From contig WGMM01000007.1 in assembly GCA_016125085.1 (NCBI GenBank), forward strand, positions 310,001 to 374,000: a stretch of 64,000 nucleotides of DNA, read 5' to 3'. Each line of letters opens with the position of its first letter. Position 1 is the stretch's first letter. This stretch comes from a bacterium (lineage in GTDB: Bacteria; Planctomycetota; Planctomycetia; Isosphaerales; Isosphaeraceae). A program made the translations under genes and the position numbers. Of this stretch, positions 35,843 through 48,185 are shown piece after piece. Below the pieces are notes generated by a model. It searched no databases. It saw nothing but the letters and a program-made list of their open reading frames with translations, and had not been told where the DNA came from.

Positions 35843-38800
35843 ATGTCTGCTCAACGAGACTTGCTTCGATTCCAGCGAATTGTACCTGGTTCCACAGTCG
35901 CATTGTTACTGGCGACTCTGATCGGTCTGGCCGAGCCGGCGATCGCCCAACAGCAGGAATACACCGCCGCGCGCGATGCCGAGGCGAAAGGCGAAAAGCC
36001 GAAGAGCCTGGACGATCGCCTGAGCGTCACGCTTTTCGCTGAGCAGCCGCAGATCGTCACGCCCACGGGCATCGACGTCGACGACGCCGGCCGGGTCTGG
36101 GCCATCGAGTCGAACAGTCACTTCCGGCCCGAAAATTATGCCGGCCATGCTTCCGACAGGCTGCTGGTGCTCGAAGATACCGACGGCGACGGCAAGGCCG
36201 ACAGAATCTCGCCATATGCCGATGGTTTCCGATTCGCAATGAGCGTGAAAGTGCGCCCGGAAGGCAAGGTTTACGTCGCTACCCGGCGCGAGGTGATCGT
36301 CCTGGAAGACACCGACGGCGATTCGAAGGCCGACCGGCGGAAGACGATCCTCACCCTCGAAACGAAGGGTGAATATCCGCATAACGGCCTGGCTGGCCTG
36401 GCATTCGATGCCATGGACAACCTGATCATCGGCCTTGGCGAAAACCTCGGCGAAAGTTACACGCTCGTCGGTTCGGACGACCGTAAGCTCTCCGGTGGCG
36501 GCGAGGGTGGTAACGTCTACCGTGCCCGGCCTGACGGGTCAGGGCTCACGCGACTGGCCACTGGCTTCTGGAACCCCTTCGCATCAGGTTTCGACGCCTT
36601 CGGGCGGCTGTTCACGGTAGATAACGACCCCGACAGCCGGCCCCCGTGCCGTCTGATCGAAATCGTCGAAGGTGGCGACTACGGATATCGCTTCCGCAAC
36701 GGCCGGCGCGGCACGCACCCGTTCTCAGCCTGGAACGGTGAATTGCCTGACACACTGCCCATGGTGGGCGGAACGGGCGAGGCTCCTTCGGGTATCGTGG
36801 CCTACGAAGCTGAAGCCTGGCCGGCTGAGTATCGGGGCTCTTTGCTCGTCACCAGCTGGGGCGATTACCGTGTCGATCTATTTCGCCCTGAACCTGCCGG
36901 CGCGGGGCTGAAAGCCCGTTATCGCCCGCTCATCACCGGCGGTCCGAATTTCCGGCCGGTGGACGCCGCCGTGGGGCCTGACGGAGCCGTCTACGTTACC
37001 GACTGGGTCCTGAGAGATTACACGATTCACGGCAAGGGCAAGATCTGGAAAATTCAGGCGAAATCGGCGGCATCGGGAAATCCGAGAGCTTCGAAACTCA
37101 AGGAAATCGCCACGGGTGCGAACCTGGCGCGTTATTTCGATGACGCGGATATCGTCGTTCGGCGAGCAGCGGCCCGCAAATCGGCCGAGAGCCCGGATGG
37201 GCGCAGGATGCTGCGTGCCGAATTCGTGTCCGAACGAGCCACGATTCGAAGCCAGGTCGAAGCGATCTGGGCTCTTTCGCGAATTTCGCCGGCTGATGGG
37301 GGGCTTAACGCCGATGACATTTCGGCGGCCTTAAGGTATCGAACGATCGCCGCCACAGCCGCGGTCGAGGCGGCCAGGATTTCTTCCTGGCTGAAGTCGG
37401 CCCAAATCCGCAATATGCCGACCTGGCAGCAGGCTCTGGAAGAAGCCTGGCGTGACCCGGCGGACAAAAAGGTGCGAACCGGTCCCCAGGCGGACTACGA
37501 CGGTGGCTTTCCGCTTGCGGTCATGGAGTTTTGGGCGGATCGTCCATCGCCGCGGATGGGCTGGCCAGAACCGGTCGATCTGGAGAAGGCCTGGCTCGAT
37601 CCTTATCTGCGCCGGGGTCTGATCCGTCTCATGGCGGCTCATCCGGATCATGAACGCCTGCTGGTCGAAGCATGGCACAGGGCATCGGGCAGGTCGGACA
37701 AGTCGATGATTCTGGCCGCGGCACGCATGGCCCAGCCCAAGAAGGCGGAATGGGCTGGATTATTGCTGAAAGACGACGATCCCGCGATTCGTCGTGAGGC
37801 ACTTCGATGGGTCGCGGAAGAGAATCTGACGACGCTCCTGCCGGAGCTGGACGGTGTGCTCACGAAGCCCGGGCAGGATTTGCCGTTGATCACTGTCCTT
37901 TCGGCCGCGCGATGGCAGCTTCAGGGCAAGAGCCCGGCGGAGTGGGAAAAACGAGGCCTGGGGCCCGATGCGATGGAGTACCTGGCTCCCCGCTGGCCTG
38001 AAAGTCTGCGGCTGGCCGTTCTCGAGTCATTGCCGCCTGATTTTCCCGAGCTTTCGGAAGAGGCTCTGCAACGGCTTCTGGATCAGGCCTCCGGCAGTTT
38101 CGAAACGGCGCTGGTGTTGCGTCTGGCGGGGCTGAAGGAACCGGGGAAAAAGTCGGTCGACGCAGTCTTCGATGCCTGGAACCGCCGGCCCGAACCCGCT
38201 CTGGCGGATGCATTCGCCGCCTGGGCGGATCGATCCGACGATCTCGGTGCCCGAACTCGGGAAGCATTGATCACGGCCCTGACGGAAGGCAACGCGGCGT
38301 TGTCGTTCGCGGCGGCGAGGAGTCTTCGAGGGCCGATCGCGCGCGGGCTGGCCGAACCTCGGGTCGCACTGATTTCGCGGGCTGAGAAGGCGGTCGCTTC
38401 GAAGTCGGAAGACGCGGACGAATGGGCGGATCAGGTCAAAGTGGCCCTGGGCTCATCCGAAAAAATCCCTGAGACTTTGCGACCTTTTCTGCCGGCGGTT
38501 CCTGCGGATCTGGCCGCATGGGTTCGTACTTTATCCAGGACCGGGGAACCTGAAGTCGGCAGGCGGGTTTTCGGCCATCGCAACGGTCCCGGGTGCCTGA
38601 CGTGCCATGTGGTTCAGGGGCGGGGCGGGCTTGTCGGCCCTGACCTGACGAGTTATGCGTCAGGTCGTACGGTCGAGGCAATGGTGCGATCGATTCTGGA
38701 CCCGGCTGCGGAAGTGGCTCCCCAGTTCGCGCCCTGGGTGATCGAGCTGACCGATGGCCGGACGGTCGAAGGAATGATCGTACAGGAAAACTTGGGCAAG

Positions 38801-38962
38801 ATCACGATTGGCCGGGCCGACGGATCGACGGAATCGTTCGATTCTTCGGCAGTGGCCGCTCGATCCCCGACGACCGGTTCGATCATGCTTCAGGGGCTTG
38901 TCGACAAAATGACCCGCCGGGAATTTCGCGACCTGGTGAGTTATCTTCGAAGTCTGAAATGA
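35843..38962 (+). CDS. PVC-type heme-binding CxxCH protein
   Basis: This large secreted protein is about 1,039 residues. It has a signal peptide (ALLLATLIGLAEPAIAQ) and an N-terminal propeller of the membrane-bound-dehydrogenase type (TGIDVDDAGRVWAIES, EDTDGDGKADR twice, and NGLAGLAFDAMDNLIIG). Its middle is a helical HEAT-like region. The C-terminal cytochrome-c-like domain has a heme motif CLTCH at residues 918-922, followed by VGPDLTSYASGR. The architecture is almost confined to Planctomycetes and related phyla. A redox role at the periplasm is inferred, with no proven substrate. It is monocistronic, with a weak hairpin near 38988-39019 after the stop. Confidence 0.93.
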   Translation: MSAQRDLLRFQRIVPGSTVALLLATLIGLAEPAIAQQQEYTAARDAEAKGEKPKSLDDRLSVTLFAEQPQIVTPTGIDVDDAGRVWAIESNSHFRPENYAGHASDRLLVLEDTDGDGKADRISPYADGFRFAMSVKVRPEGKVYVATRREVIVLEDTDGDSKADRRKTILTLETKGEYPHNGLAGLAFDAMDNLIIGLGENLGESYTLVGSDDRKLSGGGEGGNVYRARPDGSGLTRLATGFWNPFASGFDAFGRLFTVDNDPDSRPPCRLIEIVEGGDYGYRFRNGRRGTHPFSAWNGELPDTLPMVGGTGEAPSGIVAYEAEAWPAEYRGSLLVTSWGDYRVDLFRPEPAGAGLKARYRPLITGGPNFRPVDAAVGPDGAVYVTDWVLRDYTIHGKGKIWKIQAKSAASGNPRASKLKEIATGANLARYFDDADIVVRRAAARKSAESPDGRRMLRAEFVSERATIRSQVEAIWALSRISPADGGLNADDISAALRYRTIAATAAVEAARISSWLKSAQIRNMPTWQQALEEAWRDPADKKVRTGPQADYDGGFPLAVMEFWADRPSPRMGWPEPVDLEKAWLDPYLRRGLIRLMAAHPDHERLLVEAWHRASGRSDKSMILAAARMAQPKKAEWAGLLLKDDDPAIRREALRWVAEENLTTLLPELDGVLTKPGQDLPLITVLSAARWQLQGKSPAEWEKRGLGPDAMEYLAPRWPESLRLAVLESLPPDFPELSEEALQRLLDQASGSFETALVLRLAGLKEPGKKSVDAVFDAWNRRPEPALADAFAAWADRSDDLGARTREALITALTEGNAALSFAAARSLRGPIARGLAEPRVALISRAEKAVASKSEDADEWADQVKVALGSSEKIPETLRPFLPAVPADLAAWVRTLSRTGEPEVGRRVFGHRNGPGCLTCHVVQGRGGLVGPDLTSYASGRTVEAMVRSILDPAAEVAPQFAPWVIELTDGRTVEGMIVQENLGKITIGRADGSTESFDSSAVAARSPTTGSIMLQGLVDKMTRREFRDLVSYLRSLK

Positions 38963-38987
38963 AGTGTCGAATGATGTTTCGGTTCGA

Positions 38988-39019
38988 ATCCCGGTGCCCG
39001 ACGCAACGGACACCGGGAT
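38988..39019 (+). terminator. Weak hairpin after CxxCH gene
   Basis: ATCCCGGTG (38988-38996) pairs with CACCGGGAT (39011-39019) around a 14-base loop, just past the stop at 38962. No T-run follows. Confidence 0.4.
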
Positions 39020-39170
39020 CGCTATTGTGAAAATCAGGACACATCTTGATTTCCTTTGCGGATTTTTCCCTGTATTTGCGACTTGACCGTTATACTGATT
39101 CGTAAAGATCCGAGAGCCTGTGATGGATTCGAAGATCAGCTGACTCGCGTGCCTTCGACGGGCAGGTCCA

Positions 39171-42719
<3,549 letters not shown>

Positions 42720-42962
42720 GCGATCGTGTTTCGGAAGACGTCGATCGATTTCCCTCAGGATCGAAAGCTAGGATTCGCCGCACCGCTCCATTAGACTGAT
42801 CGTGTCACGTACGAATCGCCGGCGCGCTTCAGGCAGTCGATCGATTGCCAGGCCGCTACGTACCTGACAGCATCGTCCTGCCGCATCGATAGGCGTAGGA
42901 CGGCGGATTCCGCCTTCTCTCGGCGATCGCCTGATCTGCGCAACCAGGGAGTTTCCACCTTC

Positions 42963-44390
42963 ATGAATCATCGTGTCCTCGCTTCTTTCGTGCTCGCAAT
43001 CGCGACGGCGATTTTCGGGCAAAATTCCGTTCAGGCCGGATTCGAACTCGCGCCGATCATCTCAGACCACATGGTCATCCAGCGTTCCAAGCCGATCGTG
43101 CTCTGGGGCTGGGACGCTCCAGGCCAGCAAGTCAACGTGACGCTGGACGGCAGCAACGCCCGCGCCACCGCCGACGCTCAAGGCCGCTGGCAAGTGACTC
43201 TTCCCGCCATGCCCGCGGGTGGTCCTTACGAAATCGTGATTTCCGGCAGCGTCACCGTGACGGTCAAGGATGTCCTCATCGGCGAAGTCTGGCTGTGCTC
43301 CGGCCAGTCGAACATGGAATGGACGGTCGCACTGTCCGATAACCCGCAGGAAGAGATCGCCGCGGCCAACTATCCGCTGATCCGCCACATCAAGGTGCCG
43401 CACATCCCGGCCGACAAGCCGCAGCGAAACGTCGCCGCCGGGGGATGGACGGTCTGCTCGCCCGCTACGGTGGCTAACTACACGGCCGTCGGATACTTCT
43501 TCGCCCGCAAATTGCACAAGGATCTCGAAGGCGTGCCCATCGGCCTGATCGGCTCCAACTGGGGCGGTACGCGGATCGAACCCTGGACACCGCCAGTGGG
43601 CTTCCAGTCCGTGCCCGCGCTCAAGGAGATCGCCGACAACCTGGCCAAGTTCCCGACGAAAAACGAAAAGGGCGAAATCAACTTCCAGACGCCGCTGGCC
43701 CTTTACAACGGCATGATCGCTCCCTTCGTTCCTTTCGCCATTCGTGGTGCCCTGTGGTATCAGGGCGAATCGAACAACGGCGAAGGCATGCTCTACTTCG
43801 AAAAGAAGAAGGCCCTGATCGAAGGCTGGCGTAAACTCTGGAACGATCCGAACATGCCGTTCCTGTTCGTGCAGCTCGCCCCGTTCATCTACGGCAATTC
43901 CAACCCTGAAAACCTTGCCGGAATCTGGGAAGCCCAGGCCAAAACGATGGAAATCCCAAACACGGGCATGGCCGTGACGGTCGATATCGGCAACATTAAG
44001 GACATCCACCCCAAGAACAAGCAGGATGTCGGCAAGCGGCTCGCTCTCTGGGCACTGGCCAAAACCTACGGCAAACCCGTCGCCGTCTACTCGGGACCGC
44101 TTTACAAGAGCCACGCCGTGGAGAACGGAGCCGTCCGCGTGAAGTTCGATCACGTCGGCGCGGGTCTTGTCAGCCGCGACGGCCAGCCTCTCACCTGGTG
44201 GGAAGTCGCTGGCGAAGACGGTGCCTTCAAGAAGGCCGAAGCGACGATCGACGGCGACAGTGTCGTGGTCAAGTCTGCTGAAGTCGCGGCCCCTGTGGCC
44301 GTCCGTTATGCCTGGAACCAGTCAGCCGAGCCGAACCTGTCCAACAAGGACGGCCTGCCCGCCAGCCCGTTCCGCGCTGGCGGCAAGTGA
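42963..44390 (+). CDS. Secreted sialate O-acetylesterase-like SGNH esterase
   Basis: This 475-residue protein has a signal peptide (SFVLAIATAIFGQN) and the sialate O-acetylesterase (DUF303/SASA) architecture. A beta domain opens with APIISDHMVIQR, and the SGNH nucleophile motif is CSGQSNMEW. FALRGALWYQGESN-like sequence (IRGALWYQGESNN) and DIHPKNKQDVGKRLALWALA carry the downstream catalytic His. It removes acetyl groups from sialic acid or other sugars. Together with the sialidase and sulfatase about 25 kb to the left it suits degradation of decorated animal- or algal-type glycans. A hairpin follows its stop. Confidence 0.93.
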   Translation: MNHRVLASFVLAIATAIFGQNSVQAGFELAPIISDHMVIQRSKPIVLWGWDAPGQQVNVTLDGSNARATADAQGRWQVTLPAMPAGGPYEIVISGSVTVTVKDVLIGEVWLCSGQSNMEWTVALSDNPQEEIAAANYPLIRHIKVPHIPADKPQRNVAAGGWTVCSPATVANYTAVGYFFARKLHKDLEGVPIGLIGSNWGGTRIEPWTPPVGFQSVPALKEIADNLAKFPTKNEKGEINFQTPLALYNGMIAPFVPFAIRGALWYQGESNNGEGMLYFEKKKALIEGWRKLWNDPNMPFLFVQLAPFIYGNSNPENLAGIWEAQAKTMEIPNTGMAVTVDIGNIKDIHPKNKQDVGKRLALWALAKTYGKPVAVYSGPLYKSHAVENGAVRVKFDHVGAGLVSRDGQPLTWWEVAGEDGAFKKAEATIDGDSVVVKSAEVAAPVAVRYAWNQSAEPNLSNKDGLPASPFRAGGK

Positions 44391-44406
44391 TATCGTCCTG
44401 AGCACC

Positions 44407-44430
44407 GGGAAGGGGTTTCGGCCCCTTCCC
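44407..44430 (+). terminator. Hairpin after sialate esterase gene
   Basis: A 9-bp perfect stem GGGAAGGGG / CCCCTTCCC with loop TTTCGG lies 16 bases past the stop. No T-run follows, but it is likely to be a terminator. Confidence 0.6.
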
Positions 44431-44472
44431 GATTCGGATTCGAAATCGAAACGTCAAAATGAAGGTGCCATC

Positions 44473-46557
44473 ATGAATCTGCGCCACATCGCTTGTGCTT
44501 TCGTTATCGCGGTTCACGCTTTCGTCATCGGTTCGGATGTCATTTCGGCAGATGTGGCGAAGCCCGAACTGAATCTGCGGGTGCGCAGGCAGTTCGAAAC
44601 CAGCCCGGGGAGCGGTCGATTCCATACGGTGACCGAGCCGAAAACCTGGTCCGGCGGCGAAACGGCGATCATCGTGTGCGACGTCTGGGACGCGCACCAC
44701 TGCCTGAACGCCGTTCGAAGGATGGAACAATTCCTGCCCCGGCTCAATGAAGTGCTGACATCCGCCAGGGCGAGCGGAATGACGGTCATCCACGCGCCAA
44801 GCGAATGCATGGCTTCCTACGAAAATCACCCCGCACGCAAACGCGCGATCGAAACGCCTAAGGCCGCTCAGTTACCGCCCGACATCGGCAAATGGTGCAG
44901 CCGTATTCCTTCTGAAGAAGCCGCGGCTTATCCGATCGATCAATCCGATGGCGGTGAGGACGACGACCCCGCCGAACACGCTGAATGGGCCGCCAGGCTC
45001 GCAGCCATGGGCCGCAACCCCAAGGCCCCGTGGAAGGCCCAGCACCCGGCAGTGAAGATCGATGCCGAAAACGACTACATCAGCGACAAGGGCGACGAGA
45101 TCTGGAGCATCCTCGAACGCAAGGGAATCAAAAACGTCGTCCTGGTGGGTGTTCATACCAACATGTGCGTACTTGGCCGGCCTTTCGGCCTGCGGCAAAT
45201 GGCGAAAAACGGCAAGAATGCCGTTCTGCTGCGCGACCTGACCGATACGATGTACAACCCGGAACGGCGGCCTTATGTCAGCCATTTGACGGGCACGGAC
45301 AGGATCATCGACCACATCGAACGGCATGTCGCGGCTTCGGTGACGTCCGACCAGTTCACGGGCGGCAAGCCGTTCCGCTTCAAGGAAGACACCCGCCCCC
45401 GCGTGGCCCTGATCATGGCTGAGGATGAATACGAAACGGAACGCACCCTGACCGAGTTCGCCCTGACCAATCTCGGCCACGATTTTTCGATCCGGCCGAT
45501 CTACGGCAGCGAAACGGACAAGTACGACATTCCCGGCCTTGAGGCTCTTGAAGAATCCGACGTGCTCGTAATCAGCGCCCGCCGCAGGCCGATCAAACAA
45601 GACCAGCTCGCCCGAATTCAGGCTTTCGTCCGTTCCGGCAAGCCTGTTGTCGGTATCCGTACAGCGAGCCATGCGTTTCACTTACGAACGGGGCAACTGC
45701 CCGAGGGTGTCGCAGGCTGGCCTGAGATCGATGCGGAAGTCTGGGGTGGCAAGTACACGAACCACCACGCCAACGATCTGAAATCTCAGGTGAAACTCAT
45801 CGAAGCCGCGCGGGAACATCCGATTCTGACCGGAGTCCAATCGCCTTTTGCCCAGGGCGGCTCGCTATATCAAGTCTCGCCGATCGATTCGAAAGCCGTA
45901 CCGCTTTTGAGCGGAGTGGCTGAAGGATTCGCGCCCGAACCGGTCGCCTGGACGTTCACCCGGGCTGACGGAGGCCGGTCGTTCTACACGTCGCTGGGGC
46001 ACAAGAACGACTTCGCAAATCCCGCATTTCAGCGGTTGCTCGTCAATGCCCTGTTTTGGGCCGCTGGAAAAAGCGTTCCCGCGGATTTCCAGATTCCCAG
46101 ATCACCTCTGATGAAACCTGGCGACTGGAACACGACGACCTGGGCAGCCCCTGAGAGACCTTGGTTCGATCTGGATGGCGATCAGGCGGGTGGCACGGAA
46201 GTCTGGGTCAGGTGTCTCGTCGCAATTCCGGAAGATGCCGCTGCGATCGAACTCAGAACCGCCTTTTGCGAAGACGTTTTCGTGAACGGAAAAGCCGCTT
46301 CGAAGGAAGCGGCCTCCGCGAAAGAGATGTGCTGGTCAATCGATCCGTCTCTGGTCGAACCTGGCGAATTGAATCTTATCGTGTTGCGTTGGGCCAGGGG
46401 GTCCGATCCGAAAGGCGCCGCACCGAGTTTGATGGTGTCAGGCCGCCCAGCCCCTCTCGGACCTGTCTGGGAAGTTCGTCAGACTCATTCAGGCGAAGCG
46501 GCATCACTTCCACTCCCGGCCAAATTCGCAGCGGCGACAACCCTGATTTCACGATAA
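44473..46557 (+). CDS. Isochorismatase-type hydrolase fused to ThuA domain
   Basis: This secreted protein is about 694 residues and has three parts. Residues of about 60-290 form an isochorismatase-like cysteine hydrolase with the expected triad: Asp70 (IIVCDVWDAHHC), a Lys near 195 (AVKIDAEND) and Cys232 (VHTNMCVLGRP). Residues of about 308-530 form a ThuA domain (RVALIMAEDEYETE, GIRTASHAF, GKYTNHHAND). The last 150 residues are beta-rich with a galactose-binding-like feel (CEDVFVNGKAAS). Cysteine hydrolases cleave amides or ethers. The fusion hints that ThuA acts on a product of the first domain. A signal peptide opens the protein. Its last 182 bases overlap the opposite-strand acyltransferase. 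Confidence 0.88.
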   Translation: MNLRHIACAFVIAVHAFVIGSDVISADVAKPELNLRVRRQFETSPGSGRFHTVTEPKTWSGGETAIIVCDVWDAHHCLNAVRRMEQFLPRLNEVLTSARASGMTVIHAPSECMASYENHPARKRAIETPKAAQLPPDIGKWCSRIPSEEAAAYPIDQSDGGEDDDPAEHAEWAARLAAMGRNPKAPWKAQHPAVKIDAENDYISDKGDEIWSILERKGIKNVVLVGVHTNMCVLGRPFGLRQMAKNGKNAVLLRDLTDTMYNPERRPYVSHLTGTDRIIDHIERHVAASVTSDQFTGGKPFRFKEDTRPRVALIMAEDEYETERTLTEFALTNLGHDFSIRPIYGSETDKYDIPGLEALEESDVLVISARRRPIKQDQLARIQAFVRSGKPVVGIRTASHAFHLRTGQLPEGVAGWPEIDAEVWGGKYTNHHANDLKSQVKLIEAAREHPILTGVQSPFAQGGSLYQVSPIDSKAVPLLSGVAEGFAPEPVAWTFTRADGGRSFYTSLGHKNDFANPAFQRLLVNALFWAAGKSVPADFQIPRSPLMKPGDWNTTTWAAPERPWFDLDGDQAGGTEVWVRCLVAIPEDAAAIELRTAFCEDVFVNGKAASKEAASAKEMCWSIDPSLVEPGELNLIVLRWARGSDPKGAAPSLMVSGRPAPLGPVWEVRQTHSGEAASLPLPAKFAAATTLISR

Positions 46558-47713
46558 TCCAGTTGCCGGCCGCGATCAGGTCGGCCTTTTCGATCGTTAC
46601 GCTATCCAGGAAGTTCACGAGCTTGCCGAATGCCACACCGGCGGCGGCACCACAGGCGATGGCCAGCGGAACCACGATGACCGCGCGGCCCCAGAAGCTG
46701 ACCACGCCGAGTTCCGTCAACGCACGAATGCAAATCGTTTCGGCCGGCAAATGCACCAGAAAGATCGGGTATGTCCAGGGCGACAGGCTGGCCCATTTCT
46801 TCGCAGTTTCGGGGCTCAGGCGATCACGGATCAGCGACGATCCGAATGCGAGTGCAAGAGCCGTTCCTCCGGCGATCTGGACTTCGATATCCTCGACATA
46901 CATCCCAGCACATAACCCGGTGATCAAGACTGCCGTCAGCGATCGTTTCGTCGAGTCCCAAGTTTGACGGGATGCGACCTCCCATGCGATCAGGCCACAG
47001 CCGAAGACGAACCATCGGTCGATGAAAAGACCTTCCAGCCTGTGATATGCGTTAATGTCGTAAAGAAATGCCTGAAATGCCATCAGAGCAACGGACAATC
47101 CGACCAGCCAGCCGCGCCATCGCGCTCCGGTGACGATCGCCAGAAGGAGAGCGAGGAAGATGAACTGCTCGTGGTAGCAGAGTGTCCAGGCCACGCGGGT
47201 GAAGATCTCGCGGGTCTCGCCGATTTGGGTTGGCCGCCAGGTTTCGATCAGGGCCAGATTTCCCAGCCACTGATTTTTGGTGATCTCATGGGGCGATTTG
47301 AATTCGAGTGCATCGCCGCCAGCGAAGAGGAATTTCAGTCCCGATGCTTCCAGGAGCAATAAAAGACAGGCCGTCAGGCCCATGGCCAGCCAGTACGGCG
47401 GAATGATCCGCCGAATTCTTCGCCAGAGAGAGTCCACGATCTTCCTGCGATCCCCAGCGGTTCTTTCCAGCGTGCCCATCACAAGAAAGCCAGCCAGGGC
47501 AAAAAAGATCGGAGTGCCTGTGCCGTACTTGAAGAACTTCAGAACGCCCTGGCGAATCGTCCATTCGACCGATGATCCAGCGCCATGCACATCGCCCCAC
47601 TGCAGCACGATCGCCGCATGGTGCATCACGACAACTGCGCAGGCGACAACTCTGGCGATGTCAAGCAGCGGTTCTCGTGTCGACTTTGTTGTGGGTCTCG
47701 CTGGCTTCGTCAT
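46376..47713 (-). CDS. Acyltransferase 3 (OafA-type) membrane protein
   Basis: This multi-pass membrane acyltransferase is about 445 residues and modifies sugars or lipids with O-acyl groups. Motifs include LLDIARVVACAVVVMHHAAI with the family's His, FFALAGFLVMGTL, RRIRRIIPPYWLAM and WTLCYHEQFIF. Ten or so hydrophobic helices follow. The last 60 residues, after the final helix, are read from sequence antisense to the 3' end of the ThuA-fusion gene (182-base tail-to-tail overlap) and look non-native. I chose the ATG at 47713 (GGAG 11 bases before); an ATG at 47722 is an alternative. Confidence 0.85.
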   Translation of the reverse strand: MTKPARPTTKSTREPLLDIARVVACAVVVMHHAAIVLQWGDVHGAGSSVEWTIRQGVLKFFKYGTGTPIFFALAGFLVMGTLERTAGDRRKIVDSLWRRIRRIIPPYWLAMGLTACLLLLLEASGLKFLFAGGDALEFKSPHEITKNQWLGNLALIETWRPTQIGETREIFTRVAWTLCYHEQFIFLALLLAIVTGARWRGWLVGLSVALMAFQAFLYDINAYHRLEGLFIDRWFVFGCGLIAWEVASRQTWDSTKRSLTAVLITGLCAGMYVEDIEVQIAGGTALALAFGSSLIRDRLSPETAKKWASLSPWTYPIFLVHLPAETICIRALTELGVVSFWGRAVIVVPLAIACGAAAGVAFGKLVNFLDSVTIEKADLIAAGNWIIVKSGLSPLRIWPGVEVMPLRLNESDELPRQVREGLGGLTPSNSVRRLSDRTPWPNATR

Positions 47714-48185
47714 GATGGACATCACTCCGGATCGATCGCAATTCCGCAAGCCGTTTTTCTTCAGATCAAGTGCGACGACAAGACTCCGCAGACCGCAACT
47801 TGTGCTGCGGTCAAACCTGAATCTGTCCAGTGGAAGGTACATTCGGGTGAAATTGCCCGACCTGTCGTACCATCCATGTGGCGAAAGCAAGCGATCCGAT
47901 CGCTCCATTCGCGAATTGTCAGGTTCGGTTCCGGTCCGCCCGAGCCGACAATCTTCATAATTCTATGTGCGACAAACCGTCCATCCATGGTCCCATGAAT
48001 TCGGCAAAATTTTCCGATCGATACGTCCCGCCTGGCAACCGGCGAAAAGCGATCGAAGTCAAACTTCGACCAGCACGCCTCTTGCGCTGAGTGAACGACT
48101 AAGTAACGGATTCGGTGTCCGTTCGTATCCGGCCGACGAAAACCTCATTCGAACGAATTCCGATCGCGGTATTCCCCGCGCCGGT
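47714..48185. other. Intergenic region
   Basis: About 470 bases lie between the acyltransferase start and the DUF1501 stop. I saw only short, non-conserved reading frames and no clear terminator, promoter or RNA gene. Confidence 0.4.

Noticed and set aside
38975-39020. tRNA-like T-arm sequence (GGTTCGAATCC) after the CxxCH gene
   Set aside because: The flanking bases do not form the 5-bp T stem, and the sequence starts only about 20 bases after a coding gene, leaving no room for the acceptor, D and anticodon arms.
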